Positions 32,633 to 40,983 of a stretch of 40,983 nucleotides of DNA are shown here, one piece after another (the stretch's first letter is position 1; each line of letters opens with the position of its first letter). The DNA is from Planctomycetia bacterium (lineage in GTDB: Bacteria; Planctomycetota; Planctomycetia; Pirellulales; UBA1268): NCBI GenBank assembly GCA_009919445.1, contig RGBY01000001.1, positions 1 to 40,983 on the forward strand, given 5' to 3'. The notes under the pieces are model-generated. The model had not been told where the DNA came from. It made no database searches and saw only the letters and a list, made by a program, of their open reading frames with translations. The translations under genes were made by a program, and so were the position numbers.

Positions 32633-33715
32633 GTGCTTCACCAACGTTCGCCATTCTCCGCCTGCCTGCCGCCGGTCCTGCTCGCGGCGATTGTCATGCT
32701 CTGGCCATCACCGGCTGCCGGGCAGAGTGGCTGGCTGCCGACAAGTTGGTTCACCAAGCCACAGATCGACCCGCAGGCAATGTTCCCCCTTTCTGAGCAA
32801 AACGGCCCCTGGCTTGTGCTTGCCACCACGTTTCGGGGAGACGGCGCACGAGATGATGCCCGTCGGCTTGCCCAAGAACTCCGCAGCCGCTTCCGTCTGG
32901 ACGCCTACACCCACGAGCAGGCCTTTGACTTCACGGGTGAACAGCGTGGGCTTGGGCTCAACCCCGATGGCAGCCCGAAAAAAATGCGGTATGCCAATTC
33001 CCAGCAGGTTGTCGAGGTCGCTGTGATGGTTGGTGACTTTGCCGCCTGCGATGATGCCCGCGGCCAGAAGGCACTCACCCGGATCAAATCATTGCGGCCA
33101 GAAACCCTGACTGGCGAGCAAGGCAAGAGTCGCGCCTACTCCGACTTCCGACGAATGCTCGGCCTCGATAAGCAGACCGGGAAGAGGCCACTGCATATGG
33201 CCTTCATGATTCCCAACCCGCTGCTACCGAAGGACTATTTCAATCGACCACAACTCGACCAGTTTGTGATCGATATGAACGCTGATGTTGAGCACAGCCT
33301 GCTCGACTGTCCGGGACGCTACAGCGTTCGAGTCGCTACCTTTACCGGTGCCGGTGGCTTCGATGCCGAGACACTCAACACAGGTGATGATGCGGCTGAC
33401 AGCCGACTGGTGCAGGCGGCCGAGAAGGCACACCGCTTGACCAAGTCGCTCCGTCAGCAAGGCTGGCAGGCCTATGAATTCCACGACCGCGAATCGAGTA
33501 TTGTCTGCGTTGGCAGCCTGTCGCAGTTAGCGGTCGAGCAGCAGGACGGCTCTCAGGTGCCCAGCCCTGAACTTGTTCGCATTTCGACGGAGCTTGGCCC
33601 CGACCAAGAAAAACTTGCTGCCGGCACGATCCTCCCCAAGCGAATTGAGGGTATCCTGCTCGATATCGAGCCCCGGCCAATCGATGTGCCGAGGCTACCG
33701 ATCGGCCGGCGGTAG
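32633..33715 (+). CDS. Secreted protein with two SPOR-like halves (hypothetical)
   Basis: 360 residues from a GTG start. The N-terminus is a good signal peptide (hydrophobic PPVLLAAIVMLW, cleavage near PAAGQ). Two regions look alike in layout: GPWLVLATTFRGDGARDDARRLAQELRSRF (about 58-87) and YSVRVATFTGAG followed by AAEKAHRLTKSLRQQGWQAY. Each resembles a SPOR-type repeat (strand, helix, strand) used for binding peptidoglycan, but the match is only by pattern. Pro-rich tail. An alternative is an unrelated alpha/beta fold specific to planctomycetes. The following rdgB starts 57 bases later. Confidence 0.65.
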   Translation: MLHQRSPFSACLPPVLLAAIVMLWPSPAAGQSGWLPTSWFTKPQIDPQAMFPLSEQNGPWLVLATTFRGDGARDDARRLAQELRSRFRLDAYTHEQAFDFTGEQRGLGLNPDGSPKKMRYANSQQVVEVAVMVGDFAACDDARGQKALTRIKSLRPETLTGEQGKSRAYSDFRRMLGLDKQTGKRPLHMAFMIPNPLLPKDYFNRPQLDQFVIDMNADVEHSLLDCPGRYSVRVATFTGAGGFDAETLNTGDDAADSRLVQAAEKAHRLTKSLRQQGWQAYEFHDRESSIVCVGSLSQLAVEQQDGSQVPSPELVRISTELGPDQEKLAAGTILPKRIEGILLDIEPRPIDVPRLPIGRR

Positions 33716-33772
33716 AGTGATTGATCTCGCCGGCTTCTGCAGATTCGTCCGAATTCTTGAGGAGCCTTGCGA

Positions 33773-34396
33773 GTGCCCGTTTCGCCAATTCTTGTGCTTG
33801 GCACAACCAACAGCGGCAAGCGACAGGAACTGACAGCCCTGCTCGAGCCCTTTGGGATCGCCTGTCAGTCGCTTGCTGACTTTCCCGCCGCCCTCGCCGT
33901 GGCTGAAACTGGCACAACCTTTGCTGAAAATGCTGCTCTCAAGGCAAGCCAGCAGGCCCTGGCGCTCGGACACTGGGTGCTGGGTGAAGACAGCGGCCTG
34001 GCGGTCGATGCCCTCGGGGGCGGCCCCGGGGTTTACTCTGCCAGATTCTCCGGCCCCGAGGCGACTGACGAAGCCAACAACACCCTCCTTCTGGAAAAAC
34101 TAGCGGGGGTGCCTGCCGATCAGCGGACGGCTCACTATGCCTGCCATGCTGCCCTCGCCGATCCTGAAGGGACCATCCGGGCTACCGCGAGTGGCCGATG
34201 TTGCGGCCGGATTGCCGACACTGCAGCTGGCTGTGGCGGCTTTGGCTATGACCCTTACTTCATTGTGCCGGAATACCACCGCACCTTTGGTGAACTTGCT
34301 CCGGCTGTCAAAAGCCTGATCAGTCACCGTGGTCGGGCCATTCGGGCGATGCTGCCGCAGATTGTGCGGCTGCTTCGCGACCAGCCTGCTTCCTGA
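33773..34396 (+). CDS. rdgB: XTP/dITP diphosphatase (RdgB/HAM1)
   Basis: Removes non-canonical purine nucleotides (dITP, XTP) to prevent misincorporation. From GTG at 33773 the product is 207 residues. Motifs: GTTNSGKRQEL near the N-terminus, FAENAALKA, GEDSGLAVDALGG, PGVYSARFSG, GCGGFGYDPYF and SHRGRA, all in family order. GTG is preferred over TTG at 33767 because GAGGAG lies about eight bases ahead of it. It converges with the glycosyltransferase gene, leaving a 54-base gap. Confidence 0.93.
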   Translation: MPVSPILVLGTTNSGKRQELTALLEPFGIACQSLADFPAALAVAETGTTFAENAALKASQQALALGHWVLGEDSGLAVDALGGGPGVYSARFSGPEATDEANNTLLLEKLAGVPADQRTAHYACHAALADPEGTIRATASGRCCGRIADTAAGCGGFGYDPYFIVPEYHRTFGELAPAVKSLISHRGRAIRAMLPQIVRLLRDQPAS

Positions 34397-34450
34397 GCCT
34401 CGAAACAAAACCATCTGCGTGGCAAACCTGCTGCCCGAAGGGGATCGTTT

Positions 34451-35545
34451 TCATGCAGCGCCACGCTGCTGCTTGTGCAGCCAACGCTGAACACTCGCCA
34501 GTACCTGATCGGTGCCATCCATGGTGCCCATGAGATTGGCCAGGGGCGTGGCAAAGCGGTCGAGACTCTCGAGAAACGACCGGACACGACCGCTTGTTAC
34601 CTGCTCAAGATGCACAAAGTCACCACAGCCCATACTCCGCAAAAAATAACTGTTCATACGCTGCTCGCCGTGGGCCCGCTCAGGCAGCACCAGCAGCGGC
34701 TTCCCCAGATGAATCGCCTCACCGATGAGTTGATTCCCTGCAGCAGAAATGACTGCCCGGCAGCCAGCGAGATCGTCAGCAAACCGCTGGTCGTCAATCG
34801 GATGAAACGAAAGCCTGCCGATCGATTCGCGTTCCCCAAGCCCATAAACCTTGACGGGCAAGCCGCATCCAGCCAGCGTTTCGAGGGCTGAAAAGGGGGT
34901 ATGCCGACGAAGATAACTCAGCACATAGCCACCATCGCTCGGCTCTGCCTTCGTAACTTCACGTCGCAGCAACGGTCCAACCTGAACGACATGCTCCCAG
35001 CCACGGCGAAGGCCTGGACGAAAAAAAGCTGACACAATGGTCTCAGCCGGCTCACCCATGTACATCCAGACGGCATGGCTCATAAACCAAGCATTCCAGC
35101 GCAAGGTCCAGGGCAACGGTTCCAGATCGTAGGCCAACAGAAAATGCTGATGGTCGACACTGAGCAACGGTACTTCCTGACGGGCTGCCGCGCGGGGAAG
35201 GGCAGGCTCAAAGTCAGTGATTGCCAAGGCAACCTCGTGAGCCTCCAAATCAGCCATCAGGCGATCGACAAGTGGACCGAGGGAACGGGCCTGGTACTCC
35301 AGGCCAGCCCGAATGGTTCGGGGAACATCGAGACGGCCACCGCTGTACTCGAAGATAATCCCAGGGATTTCCCGAACCGTCACCCGGGGGTGTCCTGTCG
35401 CGAACCGCTGCTCAAGAAAGCGGAAGGCATCAGCCGCCGTATAAACCAGAACATCATGCTCCCGCTCAAGCCGCTCGATGAGCGTACTGATCCGGGTGGC
35501 GTGGCCTCTCCCCTCACCGCATAGACTGATTGCAATCGTTGCCAT
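34451..35545 (-). CDS. GT-B fold glycosyltransferase (MurG/MJ1255-like)
   Basis: 364 residues from the ATG at 35545, after AAGAGGC. The N-terminal MATIAISLCGEGRGHATR is the typical first strand and Gly-rich loop of GT-B transferases acting on nucleotide sugars. A C-terminal Rossmann-like half has VISAAGNQLIGEAIHLGKPLLVLPE, the usual donor-binding motif. The full sequence resembles archaeal/bacterial MJ1255-type proteins rather than MurG itself. Substrate unknown. No glycan cluster nearby. The frame extends 28 codons further upstream without family likeness. Confidence 0.82.
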   Translation of the reverse strand: MATIAISLCGEGRGHATRISTLIERLEREHDVLVYTAADAFRFLEQRFATGHPRVTVREIPGIIFEYSGGRLDVPRTIRAGLEYQARSLGPLVDRLMADLEAHEVALAITDFEPALPRAAARQEVPLLSVDHQHFLLAYDLEPLPWTLRWNAWFMSHAVWMYMGEPAETIVSAFFRPGLRRGWEHVVQVGPLLRREVTKAEPSDGGYVLSYLRRHTPFSALETLAGCGLPVKVYGLGERESIGRLSFHPIDDQRFADDLAGCRAVISAAGNQLIGEAIHLGKPLLVLPERAHGEQRMNSYFLRSMGCGDFVHLEQVTSGRVRSFLESLDRFATPLANLMGTMDGTDQVLASVQRWLHKQQRGAA

Positions 35546-35723
35546 GCCTCTTCCATTCCGTCGGGAACCCGCTTGAGTTCCTGGCCCATGTTCACTGCCA
35601 GAGATTATTGTGGGGCAATGGGCTCCCACAGCCTAACCTGTGGTTTCGCCTGCGGACTACGCCCAGTCCGCACGCCGCTTCCCACTGCTGCCAGTGAAAC
35701 CATTCTTGCGAAGAAAGATCGTC

Positions 35724-37037
35724 ATGCGTGCCGCTCTGATTTATCGCGTTGGCATCATGCTGCTGGCCGCTGGATTCTCCAGCCCAGCAAGCCTCGCCGT
35801 TGACGCCGAGACAGCAGCGGGACCAACCAATGAGCAGCTCATCCGACGGCTGTCTCATGGCACCCTGGTCGTACGGGACGCCGCAGCAACAGCGTTGGGC
35901 CGCCGTGGCCGCTCTGCTCTGGCTGAAATCGAAGAGGCCATTCCGCTGGCCGAAGGTGAAGCCGCCTTTCGATTGACTCGCCTTGCCGCCGCCATCGCTC
36001 TGGCGGAGACCAGCCGCCAAACAGAACCGAGCGTGGTGACACTTGCACTCACCGATCAACCGCTGGAACAACTTGCCCAGCAGATCATGATTCAAACCGG
36101 AAACCAGATTTTGGTTCCTGATAATGCCGCTGTCTTCAGTTTGACCTGTAACCAGCTGCCGTTCTGGGACACGATGGAAAAACTGGCTGCCGTCACAGCA
36201 GGCCGGATTGTCTTGGACGACCGCCCCCCGGGGCTGGGCATCGCCCCCGGAGGCTCAGCCGCTGGGCCAGCGTTTCCCGCAGCGATAGCTGATCTCATCC
36301 GGGTCGCCGTGCACCGTATTGATCGGCTTGGGCCAGACGGTGACCGTGGCTTTCGGATCGTCTTGCGAGTTGCCTGGGAGCCGCGACTGACTCCCCTCAT
36401 CGTCAGGCTCCCGCTGGCTTCCATCGTTGCCGAAAGTGAAGACGGCGCCACGATTCGACAGCCAAGCCGCCTTGGCGTTGTTGAACCATTCATCAACAGC
36501 AATCGCTGCTGGGTTGACCTGCCCGTTGTGCTCAGCCGGCCACCGGCTGGCGTCACTCGACTAGCCAGCCTCCGCGGCACCGTTGAAATGTGGCTGCCGG
36601 GCTTCAGCCATCGTTTCCGGCTGCCACTCACTCCTCGCGGGTCGGAGATGGCAAAACCGAGCAACTGCCTCGGCACCATGACCGCTGAACTCGAAGAGTG
36701 GTGGCCGACGGTGACACCAGCCGGTCAGGGCCTCACCCTGCGAGCAACGGCCCAACTCGCTGAGCCCTCCGCAGCCTGTGAGTCTCACCGAGGCTGGCTG
36801 GCTGATCGGGTCCCGACACTCCTGCGCCCCAGCGGCCCCGCCGTAACCACGTTGCACCATCGCGTCGTGGGCCGCAGCAGTCGCGGGCTGACAGTGGAAA
36901 CAACTTTCCTACCGCCGCTGCCAAGCCCTGATGACAGACTTCAGGTCAGCTGGCAACTGCCAGTGGGCATCTCCCGGCTTCCTACCGATTTCTGGCTTGT
37001 GAACATTCCGCTGGAAAGCAGCACCGAGATGGACTAA
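35724..37037 (+). CDS. Secreted protein with HEAT-like and secretin-N-like segments (hypothetical)
   Basis: 437 residues from the ATG at 35724, which gives a signal peptide (RAALIYRVGIMLLAAGF, cleavage near residue 25). Residues about 36-95 form two helices of HEAT type (LIRRLSHGTLVVRDAAATALGRRG). Residues about 105-160 follow the pattern of STN/secretin N-domains: VTLALTDQPLEQLAQQIMIQTG and a second strand, FSLTCNQLPFWDTMEKLAAV. The remainder is beta-rich and unassigned. No secretin pore domain follows. The frame is open 28 codons upstream without meaning. Confidence 0.65.
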   Translation: MRAALIYRVGIMLLAAGFSSPASLAVDAETAAGPTNEQLIRRLSHGTLVVRDAAATALGRRGRSALAEIEEAIPLAEGEAAFRLTRLAAAIALAETSRQTEPSVVTLALTDQPLEQLAQQIMIQTGNQILVPDNAAVFSLTCNQLPFWDTMEKLAAVTAGRIVLDDRPPGLGIAPGGSAAGPAFPAAIADLIRVAVHRIDRLGPDGDRGFRIVLRVAWEPRLTPLIVRLPLASIVAESEDGATIRQPSRLGVVEPFINSNRCWVDLPVVLSRPPAGVTRLASLRGTVEMWLPGFSHRFRLPLTPRGSEMAKPSNCLGTMTAELEEWWPTVTPAGQGLTLRATAQLAEPSAACESHRGWLADRVPTLLRPSGPAVTTLHHRVVGRSSRGLTVETTFLPPLPSPDDRLQVSWQLPVGISRLPTDFWLVNIPLESSTEMD

Positions 37038-37173
37038 CGCCCACCTAGGCTGGCTACCCCCCCAGGATTCTCCAGGTTCGCGTTGTTCTGGTTCATTCTG
37101 GCCGCTATCGTCCTCAGCCCTTGTGGGTGCTCACGTTCACCCCGAATCCGCCTTCGGGCCGCATGGACCAGCG

Positions 37174-37839
37174 ATGAAAATTCGTACGTTTCTCCTTTTC
37201 GTCTGCATGATTGTGGTGCCTCTTCTGGCGATGTTTTCGCACAAGATCCCGCCAGAAATCCGTGCCGCCTGCGGCGACCTGATCCTGCGTCCGGCGATCG
37301 ATCTGATTGAAGCGGCAGCCAGTGCGACAGAACCGAAGCCGGCTGCACCGCCAGTCACTTTTGAGGCACCACCAGCCGGGCCTCTCCTGGCCGGCTCGCC
37401 ACCCACCGAGGCCCCTGGTACCGATCAGCCTGACAGTCCCCTCGCTGAAAATTCCTCTTCGTCGCGGGCAGCAGACCCTGCAACCGCCCTCCTCACCAGT
37501 TCGCCCCCCGCCAGTTCCCACCAGTTCCCTCCGGCCAGACCGGCGGCCTCCCTCTCGCTGGCTGCAGGCAGGCTTGATGCTGGCAGTCTGCGTCAGCAGT
37601 TGGCAGCAGTTGGTGCCCACCGGCTCCTTCTCGAGCCCACAGCAGACGGGAGTGGGCAATTCCACGGAAGCTGCCGTGTCGCTGTCGATCCCAGCGGAGA
37701 ATTGCAGCGACTTTTTCACGCCCATGCCAGCAGTGAAGCCGAAGCCCTTCAAAACCTGCTCGAACAGGTCAACCGATGGCAGCAGCGTCTGGCCGCGACA
37801 CCACCGGGCGGCCAGGCTCGCGGGGCAGTCGTCCGTTGA
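37174..37839 (+). CDS. Membrane-anchored or secreted hypothetical protein
   Basis: 221 residues. The N-terminus MKIRTFLLFVCMIVVPLLAMF is a signal peptide or anchor. A Pro/Ala/Ser-rich linker spans about 48-135. A compact C-terminal part (LRQQLAAVGAHRLLLEP and a helical LQNLLEQVNRWQQRLA) may be a small folded domain. A GTG at 37123 is an alternative start. No recognised family. It lies 36 bases before scpB and is probably cotranscribed. Confidence 0.6.
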   Translation: MKIRTFLLFVCMIVVPLLAMFSHKIPPEIRAACGDLILRPAIDLIEAAASATEPKPAAPPVTFEAPPAGPLLAGSPPTEAPGTDQPDSPLAENSSSSRAADPATALLTSSPPASSHQFPPARPAASLSLAAGRLDAGSLRQQLAAVGAHRLLLEPTADGSGQFHGSCRVAVDPSGELQRLFHAHASSEAEALQNLLEQVNRWQQRLAATPPGGQARGAVVR

Positions 37840-37875
37840 TTTCAATCTGATGGTCGCCACACCACGGCCAGCTTC

Positions 37876-38616
37876 ATGATGCCGACACCACGACGGAAGT
37901 CATCCTGGGTCAGACAGCGGCTGCTCACCCGGCCCAAGTCAGTACTCGGCCTGCACCCCCGCCGAGGCGGTCTTCACTCGCTGCATCTGCCTCATTCATG
38001 GCCACGCCACGTCCGCCGCCGGAAACGCTGGAGCCGAGCCAAGTCAGCCGGCCTGGATCCCGTTACGGAGGCCGTCGGCAGCCACCACCGCAGCGACGAC
38101 CTGGCCCGGCTTGAGGCAGCCCTGTTTATCTCCCGAGAACCACTTCCCATCCGCCGGCTGGCAAAACTCGCCCGGCTGCCGGATGCCACACGGGGCCGCA
38201 GCCTGCTGCGAGAACTGAACCAGTTCTTCGACGCTGCTGGATCTGCCTTTCGAGTCGAGCATGTCGCTGGAGGGTTTCAGCTGCTGACTCGTGCCCAGTT
38301 TGGGCCATGGGTGCGGCGAACCCTGGAATATCCGGCTGAAAACCGGCTCTCAACGGCTGCCCTCGAAACCCTTTCGATTGTTGCCTACCGCCAACCAGTG
38401 ACCCGGCCGGAAATTGAGGCCATCCGCGGGGTCGGCTCAGAAGAAATGCTGCGGCAACTCCTCGACCGAGATCTGATCGCCATTGGTGGGCGGAGCGACG
38501 AGCTGGGGCGTCCGAATGTCTATATCACCAGCCGGTACTTCCTCCGGGTCTTCGGCCTCGGACGAATCGAGGATCTCCCCCCGATCGAATCGCCTCCGGC
38601 CGACTCGAACGCCTGA
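37876..38616 (+). CDS. scpB: Segregation and condensation protein B
   Basis: Kleisin-interacting winged-helix protein of the SMC-ScpAB complex. 246 residues. The two winged-helix regions are visible: RLEAALFISREPLPIRRLAKLARLP and ALETLSIVAYRQPVTRPEIEAIRGVGSEEMLRQLLDRDLI, then GRSDELGRPNVYITSRYFLRVFGL. An N-terminal extension of about 65 residues is unusually rich in Arg and His. Its true start may lie inside that stretch, since ATG is found only at 37876 and 37879. scpA is not adjacent, although scpA and scpB are often paired. Confidence 0.9.
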   Translation: MMPTPRRKSSWVRQRLLTRPKSVLGLHPRRGGLHSLHLPHSWPRHVRRRKRWSRAKSAGLDPVTEAVGSHHRSDDLARLEAALFISREPLPIRRLAKLARLPDATRGRSLLRELNQFFDAAGSAFRVEHVAGGFQLLTRAQFGPWVRRTLEYPAENRLSTAALETLSIVAYRQPVTRPEIEAIRGVGSEEMLRQLLDRDLIAIGGRSDELGRPNVYITSRYFLRVFGLGRIEDLPPIESPPADSNA

Positions 38617-39000
38617 GAGGTCCGGTTTTTTTGCCGTCGCCGCTTGCACCGCACCGGTGCCGTTGGCATATTGCTCAGCCCGCTTGATTTGCTGCGAATG
38701 GCAGCCCGCAGACTGCCGAATGCCAGCCGATCAGGAGGTGACGACCACCAAATACGGTCGCCCCCAAAACCTGCACGAAAGTTGCCGGAAAAAAACGCCG
38801 ACAACCAAGTGTCGGCAGCAAACCGCCTCCACAAGCTCGACCTCGCTGGGATGATCCCTGAGGGACAGCCGCCAGAGCGGCAGGCGACCGGCAAAAAATT
38901 TTGACCAGGGACTTGGCTGGAGGCCCGGTCATCGTCCACAATTTTCGACAGTGTTCTTTTCCACGAATGACCTCGTGAAGCGACTTCAGGAGACGAAGCA
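38617..39000. other. scpB to acidic-protein gap
   Basis: 384 bases without a credible gene on either strand. It contains a T7 run (38627-38633) just after scpB that might be the end of a weak terminator, a minus-strand intrinsic terminator at 38788-38816, and the ribosome site AGGAGA (38988-38993) of the following gene. Confidence 0.5.
38788..38816 (-). terminator. Intrinsic terminator on the minus strand
   Basis: On the minus strand GCCGACA (38816-38810), a 6-base loop, and TGTCGGC (38803-38797) form a perfect stem, followed at once by GTTTTTTT. This is one of the best terminators in the window, but no minus-strand gene ends near it: the M28 peptidase stop is about 740 bases away, across the acidic gene. 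It could end an antisense transcript or a small RNA. Confidence 0.6.
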
Positions 39001-39498
<498 letters not shown>

Positions 39499-39517
39499 TC
39501 GCCCAGGTTCGTCCGCA

Positions 39518-39545
39518 GCAGCACTCGCCTCGTGCTGCCTTTCCC
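39518..39545 (+). terminator. Candidate terminator after the acidic gene
   Basis: GCAGCAC (39518-39524) and GTGCTGC (39532-39538) form a perfect 7-base stem with a 7-base loop, followed by CTTTCCC. The T-run is short. It begins 19 bases after the stop codon. Confidence 0.5.
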
Positions 39546-39556
39546 ATCAAGTCTCA

Positions 39557-40798
39557 TCAATCATTCCAGGTGAGCCTGACATACTGGCCCTTTCTGGAAA
39601 CGGTCACGTCAACCGCGGACGACTTCCCGATAGCCGCGAGCCGTTGCATCATGTCCTGCTGGCCGGTGATTGGCGTTCCGTCAATCTCAACGATGCGATC
39701 TTTCAGCCTGAGTCCGCCACGTTCTGCTGGAGAACCAGCCCGCATGGCAACTACCAGGGCTGCGGTCGGGTTGGCCGAATCTGCTCGGATGCCAATACCC
39801 CAACGCCCCGGGCTGTCCGGCGCAGAGCCGGTGGCATCGGCGACTTGCAGGAGCGTGTCGAATGTCAGCCGAGCCACGGGCTCAAGGCCATCCAGATTGA
39901 CGAGATGGGCATCGTCGCTTGGCCGGTGGTAATCGTTGTGCAGGCCGGTGTGAAACATCAGTGTGGGGATACCGGCCTGCAAGAACGAGTAATGATCCGA
40001 GTCTGGCTCGACCTTCCAATCGAATGCCAACTGCAGGGCTGTCCCGCCTGAAAGGCAGTTGGTTCGGGTGACGAGTTCCTCAAGGCCAACCGCGGACCGG
40101 GTGCCATAAACCGACACGGTCTGCTGCCGCAGCCGGCCGATCATGTCGAGATTGATTGAAAAGACAATCGTCTTGCCCTCGATGCTCGCCGGGCGGGACC
40201 GCAGAAAGTGCTTGGAGCCCAGCAGACCCTGTTCCTCGCCATCCCAAAAGGCCAGCAGAATTGGCCGCCGCGGAGGCTGCGGCAGACTCGCCAGAGCCTC
40301 AGCAATCTCAATCAGCCCGGCAACCCCTGAGGCATTATCATCGGCACCATTGTGAACGAACCCAAAGGGGCCATAGCTGTTCCGCTGATTCCCATAGCCC
40401 ACATGGTCGTAGTGGGCGCCAACAACCACCAACTCGTCTTGGCAGGCAGGGTCGGCCCCCGGCAGCAGGGCCAGGATGTTTCGTAACGAGCCGTGACGAC
40501 TTGCGAACGACTGAAAAAAGCTGCCGTTATCGCCTGCCGCCACAAATCCAAGCGGAGCGATGACCTGCTCCACATAGCGACCAGCTGCCCGCCCCCCGCG
40601 CCGGCCGGCTTCGCGCCCCTCGAAGGCATCGTCAGCAAGTGCCTGGACGTGCCCTCCGGCATCACGGCCAAGAATTCCCGCCCGTCCTCGCAACGCCTCG
40701 GCAGAAAAAGCTGCCTCACGAGGGATGACGAACAAACCAGCCGTCACCACCAGCAGCAGGAGCCCGCTTGCGAGCCGTGCGATGACATTTCGGGGCAT
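39557..40798 (-). CDS. Secreted M28 family zinc metallopeptidase with C-terminal PDZ domain
   Basis: From the ATG at 40798 the product is 413 residues with a signal peptide (hydrophobic 7-26, possible cleavage near 32). M28 metal ligands are in order: H129 and D131 in GAHYDH, D153/D154 in GADDNASG, E188/E189 in DGEEQG, D218 in INLDMIG and H291 in NDYHRPSD. Residues about 333-412 form a PDZ domain (IGIRAD, AGSPAERGGLRLKDRIVEIDG). The family comprises aminopeptidases and similar exopeptidases; export suggests extracellular or periplasmic peptide use. A GTG at 40846 would add 16 residues ahead of the signal peptide and is less likely. Convergent with the acidic gene. Confidence 0.9.
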   Translation of the reverse strand: MPRNVIARLASGLLLLVVTAGLFVIPREAAFSAEALRGRAGILGRDAGGHVQALADDAFEGREAGRRGGRAAGRYVEQVIAPLGFVAAGDNGSFFQSFASRHGSLRNILALLPGADPACQDELVVVGAHYDHVGYGNQRNSYGPFGFVHNGADDNASGVAGLIEIAEALASLPQPPRRPILLAFWDGEEQGLLGSKHFLRSRPASIEGKTIVFSINLDMIGRLRQQTVSVYGTRSAVGLEELVTRTNCLSGGTALQLAFDWKVEPDSDHYSFLQAGIPTLMFHTGLHNDYHRPSDDAHLVNLDGLEPVARLTFDTLLQVADATGSAPDSPGRWGIGIRADSANPTAALVVAMRAGSPAERGGLRLKDRIVEIDGTPITGQQDMMQRLAAIGKSSAVDVTVSRKGQYVRLTWND

Positions 40799-40957
40799 TT
40801 CCACGCGGTGACTCCGGGGGCTCCTTGCAAGTGATCCCAACGTCACTCAGAATGCCTTTTAGGAATTCTCTCGTCCAGAGAAATTCCAGGGCGGCAAGTC
40901 GCTGCGGCCATTCCTGCAGATTGCAATATGGCCTGTGGAGTGACCCATCGCCTGCCG

Positions 40958-40983
40958 GGAGAGGTGGCAGAGTGGTCGAATGC
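40958..40983 (+). tRNA. tRNA-Ser, 5' fragment cut by the window end
   Basis: The last 26 bases, GGAGAGGTGGCAGAGTGGTC and six more, are the acceptor 5' strand and D arm of a class II tRNA. The sequence is typical of tRNA-Ser. The anticodon lies beyond the window. Confidence 0.75.

Noticed and set aside
37083..37310. Small ORF with a lipoprotein-like start (FILAAIVLSPCGCS) from a TTG codon
   Set aside because: It overlaps the start of the 37174 gene in another frame, has no ribosome site, and its C-terminal half has no structure-like pattern. A tiny lipoprotein cannot be fully excluded.

Overview
The window looks like a chromosomal segment of a planctomycete, probably of the Pirellulales type. 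The grounds are: an EF-Tu with the KTVTI switch I sequence I associate with that group, a formylglycine-generating enzyme (sulfatase maturation), a secreted Pro/Cys-rich protein of a type common in planctomycetes, many genes whose only recognisable relatives I would expect in planctomycetes, frequent GTG starts, and GC-rich DNA. No plasmid, phage, insertion sequence, integrase or CRISPR signal was seen. The lineage call is inference from protein sequence, not from rRNA.

Region 1 (1-15900, all plus strand) is the core gene-expression block: tRNA-Thr(UGU), tRNA-Tyr(GUA), tRNA-Gly(UCC), tRNA-Thr(GGU), tuf, tRNA-Trp(CCA), secE, nusG, rplK, rplA, rplJ, rplL, rpoB, rpoC. The order Thr-Tyr-Gly-Thr-tuf followed by secE-nusG-rplKAJL-rpoBC matches E. 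coli thrU-tyrU-glyT-thrT-tufB and what follows it. Local differences are a 550-base gap after the first tRNA, an acidic extension on NusG, no room for an L10-type leader before rplJ, a 277-base gap before rplL, and a textbook attenuator/terminator hairpin between rplL and rpoB. The first 340 bases hold what looks like the C-terminal remnant of a DUF2294/MpsC-like gene.

Region 2 (15900-21150): a CHAD-domain protein and a membrane-anchored FGE, both plus strand, converge on a minus-strand pair made of a secreted Pro/Cys-rich protein and polX (bacterial family X polymerase with a PHP domain).

Region 3 (21380-24170, minus strand) is the most unusual part: a stand-alone RNA polymerase alpha C-terminal-domain protein, then three ORFs joined by 4-base ATGA overlaps: a DUF3592 membrane protein with an arrestin-like C-terminal half, a second small arrestin-like protein, and a P-loop ATPase. 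I do not know a described function for this set.

Region 4 (24300-35550): a PcrA/UvrD helicase, a prepilin-peptidase-like protein that lacks its second catalytic Asp, a lysylphosphatidylglycerol-synthase-type membrane protein overlapping a NUDIX hydrolase tail to tail, a YgfZ/GcvT-like protein, an XRE regulator, small membrane proteins, a secreted protein with two SPOR-like halves, RdgB, and a GT-B glycosyltransferase.

Region 5 (35700-40983): a secreted HEAT/secretin-N-like protein, a membrane-anchored hypothetical, scpB, a strongly acidic repeat protein with an internal 47-base tandem repeat, a secreted M28 metallopeptidase with a PDZ domain, and the first 26 bases of a tRNA-Ser at the window edge.
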